Positions 42,061 through 52,894 of a stretch of DNA of 64,000 bases are shown in pieces. Source of the DNA: Hemerocallis citrina (lineage: Eukaryota > Streptophyta > Magnoliopsida > Asparagales > Asphodelaceae); contig CM030367.1 in assembly GCA_017893485.1 (NCBI GenBank), positions 138,760,388 through 138,824,387 of the forward strand. Reading direction: 5' to 3'. Each line of letters opens with the position of its first letter. Position 1 is the stretch's first letter. The translations under genes and the position numbers were made by a program. The notes under the pieces are model-generated. The model was given only the letters and a program-made list of their open reading frames with translations, had not been told where the DNA came from and made no database searches.

Positions 42061-44849
42061 AAAACTCTAGTGCAAACCCTAATTTGCACACAAATCGAAG
42101 CCCTAGCCATCTAATATCTTTCCTTTCTCCTCTTTCTCTCCTCTGTGTTTCGCTCTCCCCGTTTTCCCGCCCAATTTCTCCTGTTCACCTTCCCTATCAG
42201 CTCCGGCACCCCCTTCGTCCACCTCACCTCCGGTGACCCCCTCGTTGCCATCCACCGCCAGCATAACCCCCCCGACCTTCTCCTCTGTCCTCGTCATCAG
42301 TAGACGCTAGAACCCATCGTTGTTCTTCCTCCCCATTTCATCGCGCCGCCACCGCGACGCCGCCGTCGACCTCCCGTCGACGTCGACGCCTCTCTCCGAC
42401 GGTCGCCAGTGACGCCGCCACCCCTTGGCTGAAGCCCTCTACTGTTGCTGATGTTGCTGCCATCTCTTCTGTTGCAGTGCTTGTCTCTTTGTATGCTGTT
42501 GTGGTTTTGTCTCTTTGTGTGCACGTATATTGCACGTAGTATTGGTGGGTTGAACTAGTGCATGAGTTCGTTGCTTTGGGATCCTTATCCCGTTATTCTT
42601 GGTATTCGTTTTCACCGATTAACAGGCAAGTCACCGTCCTCTTGAATTGCTAATTGTATCAAATTCAAGTTTTATTGAAATTCTTGCAAGTAGATCTCTT
42701 TGTTATCGTATTATCCATTGTTCATCTCTTCGTTGGGTCTATTGAAGGTTTACACGAGCTAACCCCAATATTCTTGATATCGTGCCTTTTTTGACTCTAA
42801 AGTTTGGATCTTTCATGAATGCATATAAAATTGATAATAGGGTTATTCATATAATTGACACACAAATTAATTATTGTAGAAATAACTACTAGGTTGTATG
42901 TTTGGTTGATTGTTCGTTGTTTGATCAATAATAATTTAGTGTATGCATGTGAATTTATTCTTATTTATCATCTTTTGACACTCATCATGTTGGTTACACA
43001 ATTTATTGAACAAAGAATCGATACCCCATCATATTTAATTCATTTATTTTCATGAAAAATACCCTAAAACCTATATCTTGCTTGCTGCCTAAAATTTGTC
43101 TGTTGTTTTTGACCTAGTAGACGACCTTAAAATGAAATAATTTTTAAATATGAATTTTATCCTTATCTTTCTAGTTTCCAGAATGTCTTGAATTTTTGAA
43201 TTTTGAGTTTTGTAGCAAAAGTTATGCCTGTTTTACTACAGTTGTGTTTTTACTTTCAGATTTTTAGATTCTCGTATCTTTCACGTTTAAACAGGAAAAA
43301 TGTTGATCAAATGATAAAATTTTAATCTGAAAATTTCTAGATTGTTGCTTAACATATTTAGGAGTCTAGATTATATTGTTACTGAATTTAATATTGAGTT
43401 TTTGCTGATTTTAAAATTAAAACAATAAGATGTCAAATTTCTGTCTGAACATAAAACCTGTAAAGAAATATGTGATTGACCTAGTTGCTGTTGTCAAAAT
43501 TTAAACTTTAAATATGCGTTGGAACCGTGTAGAAGTCTAGTTTACAGATTTTCTGACAGATTCAACTTTTGATTTCTGAGTCAGCAGAAAACTGTATTTT
43601 TGTACAGACTGTGCTTGCTGTCCAGAATTTTAGATTTCTCTTTTTAATAGATTAATTATTCTTATATCGTACTAGTGAATGAATTAATGAATGTATGTTG
43701 CATTGCATATTCCCAATGAGTTATTGTCACTATTCTAATTGCCCTATTCCATCTTATCACCCCACTGTTTCCCCATTGATACTATTGCTGACCTCTTGTC
43801 CCATAATTGTATATTGTGTTGTTATATTGATAAATAATTAACAAGCCGAGGTTTAAGAAATTGACTTTTAGTAGTGGAAAATATAAGGACTGTACTCGGA
43901 GGAGGGACCCGTGTTTCCCTAAATAATGTTCCGACTGTTGTTTTATCGGTGATTGTGATTATGGCCGTAACCTAATCTATCGTGTATTGTATTGTTGCCG
44001 ATAAACGTATCGTACACCAAAAGGTGAATAATGTTTATCGTTGAAGAGTATATGAACTATAGAGCTCACCACTTGAGTCTAAAACGAAATTGATTGTATA
44101 CATCGAACCTGTAGTATGGGATGCAGTAGTACATGCATTAGTTAGGATAAAAATGATTAATAGACTTAAGGATTACACAACATATTGTTCATATATGGAC
44201 ACTGTATATTGTTTCTCATTGTTCCTATTGATATCGAATATTGGCTAAGTGTTACCGTTATTGATCATTAATTATTGTTACTGAATATTGCATCATTGTT
44301 TATAGCCAACTGCATCAATTATCATGATTATTGTCCCATGTTATTGATTCCTATTGATCTATTGATTCGTTGTTATACCGTTATTCCATTGTTCCCTGCT
44401 TTCTCTACTTGCTGTCCATGACTTGATCTAAGGATATTTTTTTCTCCTCTTTTTAGATAAAGTGTTTACAGGTAATGAAGGAGGATTGCCTGCTGGAATT
44501 GGAGAACAAACATTTTGAGGACCACTGTTTTCTAATTGTTTATTGCTTTAATAAACTTAATGTATTGAGACTTGTCATTATTTTTGGATTGGATTATTAT
44601 TATTTGGGACTTATGTCCCGGATTTTATTATTATTTTCAGACATTGGATTATTATTATTGTATTTGGATATTTTTATCATTTCATTCCAAGTATTATTGT
44701 TCATGAGATTATTATTATTGCCTGCGCAGTTGTCTGTATTGATTATATTATTGAATTGATCGGATAAACAGCTTATGGGTGACGTTTGTCATTCGCTGGG
44801 CCAATGTTACGTGCTCGTATTCTGTATTTTTGGGAAGCGGGACGTGACA

Positions 44850-45741
44850 CACTGGTCCTCATATTTCAAAGGATCTCATTAGTTCCCAAAGCACTCAGTA
44901 TTTGTACAAGAACTGCTTTGCTCTTGTGACACTCCAGAAATAGATGGTCTCTGGTCTCGGATAGTGCATCACAAAAACCCCATGAAGAATCAATATTCAG
45001 TTGGTGTTTGATAAGATTCTCTCTAGTTAGAATCGCATCGTTTAGGACTAGCCATATGAAGACATTTACTTTAAGCAGGGTTTTTGGCTTTCCAAATAAT
45101 TATTGACCTTTTTGGTCTACACCCTCTGAAGTGAATGCGGTTATAAAGCGATCGAACCGTGAATGTGACGTTATGCTCAAGTTCCCAAGTTTGCCTATCC
45201 GGTCCATGTGCACATTTTAACTCTGAGTTGATGATATAAGCCCGCAGTTCCCTAAACCAGAGTTACGAGCCCTGGTCCGGGATTTGAGTAAAGGTTGGTT
45301 TCCACGAGCTTCTTCTCCAAACTCTGATCCCCGTGCAGCGTGGCTGTGTTGCTAGTGTGTATAAGTCTGGGAACAATCTCTTAGTGTGTGGTCACCACAC
45401 CATTTATCCCACCATAATCTAGTAAGCATACCATTGCCGATAAATGATTTAACACAGCTATTGAAAGGGTCGTAGGCTTTTGTAATCCCCTTCCAGAACC
45501 AAGAGACACGTTTCCCCACCCTAAAGCCCTGATTCTGTGTCCCATTCCTGGGAAGATAAGCTTGAATGAAATCCTTCCAACCTTCTCCGTTATGGTGGAA
45601 GATTTTCCAGCACTATTTTTCCAATAGTGCAAGATTCATATCTCTAAGATCAATAATACCGAGTCTTCCGTGGATTTTCTTCATGCATGCTTTTTCCTTT
45701 CTAATGAGGTGATAACCACCTATCAGAGTTAGTACCCTTCC
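44850..45741 (-). mobile_element. LINE-2, second piece (zf-RVT and C-terminal RT region)
   Basis: The minus strand translates, with stops, to sequence aligning with LINE-1: KSKAVLVQILSALGTNE near 44900 and ACMKKIHGRLGIIDLRDMN near 45650. Frames are broken by several indels. It is bounded by E1 on the left and E2 on the right. Confidence 0.85.
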
Positions 45742-48700
45742 TGTAACACCCTAGATTTTTAAATAATGATTTTTAGATTTATAAATAAATTAAAATTATT
45801 TTTGATGATTTAATAAATATTTTTCTGAAAATTTATCTTTTACACGTGCGAAACACGTGCAAATATTTTCTTGGGAAGCTCAAAGTCAAAAACTATTTTG
45901 GGGGAAACTATTATTTATTATTAGGTATTATTTATGAATTTTATGGATTTTTTCTGATATTTATTTGACATATTTGCAAATATTACAAAAAGAGGGGTTT
46001 TTGTGCAAAATTACCACTTGGAATAAAAGCTCCATATTTTCGGACTTTGGGCTGAGCATGATGGCTAGAAAATTCAGAGTTAAAGAGGTTACTTTTTTTA
46101 TAATAGATTTGGTTTATTTCGCAAATTTTCTTAAAGAAGGGTCTTTTGTAAAATTGCCACTTAGAGGCAAAAATTTACTAAGTTGTTTTTCAGAGTTTAA
46201 ACATAGTGCCGGCCAGATCTGGGTATTTATTTTTGTTTTTAAATCTTTATTTAATTGGTTAATCTAATTTCCAACTATAAGGATTTATATATGTAAAGAT
46301 ATATTCAAAAGGGATATTTTGCAAAATCTATTCAAAACCCTAAAAACCTAATGACCGGCCTATTTAAAAGAGAGTGCAGTCGTCTCTTTGCAGGACTCCG
46401 GCTGAGAGAGGAGAGACTTTATTTGGTCTCGATCTAGCACTACACAAAGAGTTTTTTTTTATATTATTTTCTTAGAGTTTCGAAGCAAGGATCTTGGTTT
46501 TCTTGCGAAAGGAAAGACTTTTCTTATTCTTTTTATTACTTCGGTTGATTCTTCAAAAAGGTGAGTGGCATATGTTTGTTTTTGTATTGTTCTATGCATG
46601 TTGTATGTGATAATTTGTCTATTAGAAAGCATGTTAGGGGTTGTATGATGATATAATAAATTATTAATGGATGGATAAATAAAAATTTAATCTTTTTATG
46701 AAACCTATGCTATTGATGATTTAAAATTCCATATACATGAATTGAGATTGTTAAGAACCTAATAGAAATCATGGGCTTGTTGTTTTGTATCATATTATTG
46801 CTGATTTGACCACCTATTATGAGTTGTATGAGGTAAATTCAATAAGAGAATAAAGTTGAGTTCTTTAGTGATAATATGCTTATACATGTACTGTTATGAT
46901 GTTTGATGAAGTAAACTTGATTGTAATAGCATGTATTCATGGGTAAACTAATGAAATTAGTGGGGTATGTGTATAAAAAGTTGTAGTAGAGTTTTTGGAT
47001 CACAAAGATCATGTTTGAAGTAAAAAAGAAGAGTTTGCTTTTCGGGTCTGGAGGTTATGGCCGGAATTGACTTTTGTGCTTTTGTGAAGTTTTCGAGTTG
47101 GACTTGAGTTGTTTTGGTACTGAGATTTGTTTGAACATTATACTAATTCTAATTGATGAGATTTTGATGCTTTAACTGATGCAAATATACACATATACAC
47201 ACTTATATATATATGCACTGTTTTGAAGTATTTTGTGAAAATTTACACTTTTGTGATCTTGATGTGATTTTGATTGTTTTATAAACTCCAGTATGTTATA
47301 CAAGTTATATTTGATCATCTCAGGAATTTATTTTTGCAAATTTGTGATTTTACAAAGTATAATTGAAGTATCAGTAAAAAGGTGCACGGATATTAAAGCT
47401 ACAGATTTTGAATATGATAGTCGACCGCACCTATTTAACACATGAAGTGACGGTCGAGTGATAATTGTGGATTTTCAGATTTTGGGTATGACAATCGACC
47501 GTTGTCTTTTTGAACTGATATGACGGTCGACTATCAGCTGTGCTGATGAGTTGTTTTATGGAGTTTTCTTCGTTTTTCTTGAACGATTGTTTCTTCGATA
47601 TTATGGATTATTGATCTACTGTTTTAGATGATATTTTTGCTACAAATTACAGTATTTTACAGAGAGTTATAATTTGATTATAATAGAATTTAAATTGTAT
47701 TTCTATGACTTTATAAAGTGAACTATATATGATTTTTGAAGAAATAGATGTTTTGTGACTCTCTATGATTTCAAAATATGATCCTCAATTATTTAATGGA
47801 TTTAATACTTTATTTCAGTTCTGGAATTTATGAGTATATTTAATGAATTTGGATATGTTGATTTTTATGAAGTTTTCTTAATATGAGTATTGATAATGGA
47901 ATTGAGAGTTTTGATGAAAGATTTTGTATTAATGGTTGAATTGTGAGTCTCTAGAGAGTGTGTGGGACCCTAGTATACCGACAGTTGAGATTTTTTGGTT
48001 TGGCCAGTTGTGGCTTTGTCATTGATCAGTTGAGTTATGTCCGGCAGGGTACACCAACTCTGGGAGATTCGTAATTAATTAATTAACTTAATAAGATACA
48101 GACATACATTAGATGATGATATGATGAAATAAGTGCAAACATGAGTTATGGACTCCAGGATGATCCGATGAGTGAGATAATCTCCAGTATTCCGGGACGA
48201 TGACTGAAATAGGTCACAGAATGATCCAACGTAAGTGAAATTGATCTCCAGCATTCCAAGGACGAGAGCGATGCTCATGGAATATTTGTGCAATAAGGGT
48301 TCTAGGATGACCTGCGGAGTGAGGCAATCCTCAGTATTCCGGGAGGATGGATGTAAGGGCCACAAATTGATCCACGTGGGTGGGATTGGCCTCCAGTATT
48401 CCAAGGGTGAGAACAAATACTTGGAAAATGTCTAATTCTCATAGTAGTCATCGTGATAGGATTAGTTGCATAACGAGGGATCTAACCCTATAAAGTGGAG
48501 AACGATAAGGGCTTGCACTGGACCTATGTAGTATTGAATGCACAGAATCTGACAAGTATGCATTAGAGAGTCATCATATTGCATTTGTGTTTTCTTTGCT
48601 TGGTTTTATGCATGTATGTTTTCTGTTTTATTACACTTGACACTTTGCTTAGTTTCACTTGATGTTTTCATGCTTTATTTGTGATTATTTCACATTCCAT

Positions 48701-49104
48701 TTGTTACTACTGTTGATATATATTGTTTATGACTTTATTCTTTATGTTTTGTTCATGTTGTATTTTTTTTGATGTCACTCACACCGTTATGGCTGACCCC
48801 ATAGTTTTGGGGTTAGGGTTATCTCTATCCTCATATTTTACAGGTAGGTACCTATAGCTTGAAAATTGGATACATGTGGTAGAATGATATTGTGGCTTAT
48901 GTAAATTGTAAAAGAATGTGTTGTAAAAGAAAGAATTGTAATTCAAGGTGTTTAATTTTCCGCTGTGCTTTGTAAAGAATTATTATAATAAAAGTTGAAA
49001 AATTTATCTGTGTTTTGGTTCTGTTTACTATTACTCTTGAGGTAGATGCTAAAAATTATGCCACGTATTTCTGAGATATTATATTGGAAATTCGGGGTGC
49101 TACA
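45742..49104 (+). mobile_element. Solo LTR E2 (about 3.4 kb) inside LINE-2
   Basis: Starts TGTAACACCCTAG and ends CGGGGTGCTACA. Flanks are CTTCC (45737-45741) and CTTCT (49105-49109), a duplication with one change. Inside: ACACGTGC motifs near 45842, TATTTAAAAG at 46361, donor AAAAG/GTGAGT at 46561, inverted GTCGACCG pairs at 47420-47530, a repeat zone 'ctccagtattccggga' (48150-48420), a conserved block (48472-48574) and acceptor TTTACAG/G (AG 48842-48843). Confidence 0.88.
47419..47531 (+). repeat. Two pairs of GTCGAC(C) sites, 32-33 bp apart, in E2
   Basis: GTCGACCG at 47420 with CGGTCGAG at 47451 (33 between cores). ATCGACCG at 47494 with CGGTCGAC at 47525 (32 between cores). Members of a pair are inverted relative to each other. 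Confidence 0.8.
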
Positions 49105-49822
49105 CTTCTAGAGGAATCATTTTCGGATGCGGTCAATTCTTTGGATAACCCGTCATGGCATTTCGAAAAAGGATAGATAATAGGTCGGTAGGTTGCATAG
49201 GAAAGAGTTGATTAAAGTGATTCTCCCTCCCAGGGACAATGATTTCCTTTTCCAGCCCACAAGTCTATTCTTCACCGTGTCAATGATAGGTAGTCAGTCT
49301 TCCTTTTTGAGCTTACCCGGTCTCAGCGACAGCCTCAGGTACTTAATGGGGATGCTCTCAACATTGTAGTTGAGAATGGTGGCATGTTCCTTAGCCTTCT
49401 TTAGCGGTAAAGAAATTGGGATTTGGGCATTTTTACAGAAATTAACCTTGAGCCCGGACCACGCTTCAAAACAATAAATGAATCCTTTAAAAGTTGTGGT
49501 TTCTCCAAGATTGTCATTTCCAAACAGTTTAGTATCGTCTGCATATTGAAGGATTGAGCAATCCGGACGGTTAAAGCTAGTGGCCACAGGGGTTATCCAG
49601 TCCGCCTGTCTGCAATTAACCATAATATCTTTCAGAATGTATGTTACAATGGTAAATAGGAGAGGGGAAAGGGGATCCTTGTCTAAGGCCACTTTTGCAC
49701 GAGAAAGGTTGCCCCGTAACACCATTCACCATGATGGTAGTCCTACTAGTGGTAAGGCAATTATGGATCCATCTGATCCACCCATCCCCAAAGCCAATTC
49801 CTGCAAGTGCTTCTGAAAGACA
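49105..49822 (-). mobile_element. LINE-2, third piece (RT core)
   Basis: The minus strand encodes DPLSPLLFTIVTYILKD and the catalytic LQYADDTKLFG (near 49535), then FCKNAQIPISLPLKK, matching LINE-1 RT. LSEALAGIGFGDGW is read just before the left edge of E3, so RT motif order is preserved across the interruption. Frames are broken. Confidence 0.9.
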
Positions 49823-50309
49823 TGTAACATCCCCCCAAAATAATAAAATTTATTTATCATATTTTACAATTGCATTGCACGTGCAATTTTTTAAAGCAAT
49901 TTAGTCCAATTTTTTTTCCCCAAGAATGATATCTATTCTCAATTTTTATTTTGATATTAAATCCATAGGCCCTAATCTATTTTAAAGGCCCAAACGAAAT
50001 TAATTTCAAAATAAAGGCCCATGATAAAGTTTTATATTAAATACAGTTTTAATTGTGTTACCACACTTGTCATGTAACAAATATATACATTTAGGCTATA
50101 AACAAATAATTAAACACATGAGTAAAAGTGTGTGCACGTAGAGTGCACGTGCAAAAAAGTGCACATGAGGGAAATTCAAGAGGTTGGCCGGCCATATGCA
50201 TAGGAAGGAGAAGGATTTGGGGTTTGTATAATTAATGGTGAGTGGATGTTTAATGAGAGAGTGGGTTTCATTTAGGGTAGTGGGGTCCTTTCATCTACCC
50301 ACATGACCC

Positions 50310-50317
50310 TATAAATA
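50310..50317 (+). promoter_or_regulatory. TATA box of LTR E3
   Basis: CTATAAATAGTCC, 487 bases into the LTR, with GCACGTGC motifs (50131-50167) upstream. Confidence 0.55.
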
Positions 50318-51979
50318 GTCCCTCCTATCTCTCATGAACAATTCTCAAGAAACAAAAGAGAAGAAAAGAAAGAGAGTGCTTGGATTTCTTCAAGAATGAG
50401 GGCTTGAGCTTTGCTTTGTTAGGAGGAGAAGGCTAGCATCTTGTTGGAGCTGGGAGCAACATCCAAGGAATTTTCTTCCATTCTTCTTTCTTCAATTAAG
50501 GTGGGTGACTTCTTGAACTTTCTAAATTATAGTATCATGTATGTGTAGGAAAACTGATATATAAAATTGATTTTATATACAAGTAGTGGTTAATTTGTGA
50601 TGATGATATTTAGAATGAAAATGCATGCTAATTGAAATATTGTCATGTATATAAGTTGAAATGATGTTTATTTAGGTGCATGGTAATACATCATGATTAG
50701 ATTAAATGAATTAGATATAAATATGTACACAAAGTTGGTAAATCATGCAAAAAAAGTTACTATTTTGAGTTTTGTTTACACATCAGAAAATCATGTTGAA
50801 TAAAATAGTTGGAATCTAGAACTAAAACTTTTATGGGAGCATCTTGTATATGTCAGGCACATCTCTTTACAATTTCATAAGATTTGGAGGTCGTTTACTA
50901 TTTTAATAAAGTCTAAACTTAGGACTGGTTGGCAGTCGACTAGCTGCTGGAAATCTGTACACATTTCGATTTTTTTTATCATTTCAGCGTCGTAAATGAA
51001 GTAATTTGAGAAAAGTAAAAACTAAGAACCTGTATTAGACTTGTTAACCTTTCTTTAAAGTCAAAGAAACCAAATTTTCACAAAGAATTGAATTTATAAT
51101 GAATTTTACAAGACTGTACAAGTGGCAGTATTTCAATATTTCGACCCTACTGTAGATTTCGAAGAATTCAGGGTTAAAGATAAAATATTTTGGAGAAACT
51201 TATAACTAAAAAATTGTAGTAGACTTGTATACCTTTATTTTGATCTAATGAACACAAAGTTTCTTGAAGTATGTAATTTTCTATGATTTTTACAAGAAGC
51301 ATGAACTACAGTTTTCTGGTTTTGAACTTGCTGTTTTGCAAATGAATTTAGATGAAGTAATTGAGGATGATTCTAAGTGTTTTTAACTACAAAGTTATAG
51401 AAGAATCTTTTATGGGAACAATGAATCTATATTTTGAATATAATTGAGATTTATAATTGAAATAAGATTGAATATGAAAGGAGTTTTATTGATCAAAGTG
51501 AACCTTGTATTTGGAATATATTTTTGAAGAATAAATATAAGTGAAAATGAGTTTTGTTAATCAAAGGGACTTGGTAATGAATTGTTGCTTGTGTGATCAA
51601 CCAAGAAGTGTTACTTCATAGTTGGTAAATAAGAATAAATGAAATGATTTGAATGAAATATGAATACATGTAATTGAGATTAAAAGTTATAAGGGTATGT
51701 GTATCCCAGTTGTTGAATATGAAAGATGTTAGTCTAGAGGCTAGGCGAGACCCTAGTAACCAGCATAATAAATAAAGAAAATTGAGAACTAACCAGTGTG
51801 GGTTAAGTATCTCTTGAGAAGTAGTCAGTTTGGGCTAACTTTCTCTCGTGTTGATTTAAGTTTGGTAGGGTAAGCTAGCTCTAGGTTATGATGACTTAAA
51901 CTAAAACTTAAGGACATGCACTAAGGAGAGATGTGATGAAGTATGGGCAAACATGAGTATGATAGCTTAGATAGTGCGA

Positions 51980-52320
51980 TGGAAGGTATCTCCAGAATTA
52001 CCTGGGTTGAAGCTCGCGGTGGGGGATATTACTCCAGAATTACTGGGATCAAGGTGACGCTTGTGGGGTGTTTGTGTGATGAGGTACCGATGACAGCACG
52101 GTGTGGGTTTCGTCTCCAGAATTATCGGGGTGTTAGGAGTGATGGCCGATAATCACTCGCGATGGGAGAACGACTCTCAAGAATCACCGGGGTCATAGCT
52201 TGCGATGTGGGTATTCGCCTCTAGAATTACTGGGTGTGAGGCAGTGTGTCCAAAACCACTTGAAGTGGGTGCGATACTCAAGAATTATTAGGGTGGTACT
52301 AGATACTCACAGGATATCTA
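51980..52320 (+). repeat. Array of 'ctccagaattac(y)ggg' units in E3
   Basis: Six or seven imperfect copies about 45-75 bases apart. Related decayed arrays lie in E2 (48150-48420) and A2 (18300-18540); A1 lacks it through the 724-base deletion. Confidence 0.75.
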
Positions 52321-52894
52321 GAACATACACTAGTCACCGTAGTAGTAATTCATGGTGAGGAATTCAACCGTTTAATGTAGAGTACGTAGGTGCTTGCCCT
52401 CGGACCTATGTAGGATGGGATGCATAGAATCCGAACAAAGATACATTAGTGTCATTGTATTATAACATCTGCATTAGGCATTAAGTAATATCTACACTGA
52501 CATGTTTAGGATAGTCACTCTTTACACTTTTATATGCATTCAAGTTTGTGTTTGGTAAAGTAAGAGATTTCGTTATAATACAACATAGAGATGATCACTG
52601 TTTATAACATTGCGTCGGTTGTAAGCAACTGACGTGTCCACAGATTTTCAGTGCAGAGCTTGGATTGGATTGGCAGGGACTTAGAGACGGTGGATGATAA
52701 AGATTATATTCATAATTAAAGCTGCTGATGTTAGAGTTGTATTTCATATTGTATTTTATTTAACTTCCGTTGTGTAACTCTGTAATAAATATTGTTGTGT
52801 AATAAAAAAATTTTAATTTCCTTGTAAAATTGTACGAATTGAAGCAAAAGATCATGCTGAACTACGAATTACATGTAAATAGAATTTGGGGTGT

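Larger units (their letters stand above)
41371..44849 (+). mobile_element. Solo LTR E1 (about 3.5 kb) inside LINE-2
   Basis: Starts TGTAACCCCCATTCC and ends GGGACGTGACA. Flanks are CACAG (41366-41370) and CACTG (44850-44854), a duplication with one change; the LINE reading frame is continuous when the LTR and one copy are removed. TATAAAT at 42054, a GC-type donor ACAG/GCAAGT at 42626 and an acceptor TTTACAG/G at 44471 are visible. A segment near 43510 matches (inverted) the LTR of element D near 63390, so E1 and D are related. No internal domain, hence a solo LTR. Confidence 0.88.
49823..52894 (+). mobile_element. Solo LTR E3 (about 3.1 kb) inside LINE-2
   Basis: Starts TGTAACATCCCCCC at 49823 with AGACA before it. 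It ends near 52894 in TTTGGGGTGTT, where the last bases and the second duplication seem lost. Inside: GCACGTGC near 49876 and 50148, TATAAATA (50310), donor TTAAG/GTGGGT (50501), one CAGTCGACT (50934), a 'ctccagaattac.ggg' repeat zone (51980-52320), a conserved block (52402-52455), a stem-loop (52613-52634) and acceptor GTGCAG (AG 52655-52656). The LINE frame resumes on both sides (LDFEKA.DSVEWEN, then LSEALAG). Confidence 0.85.
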
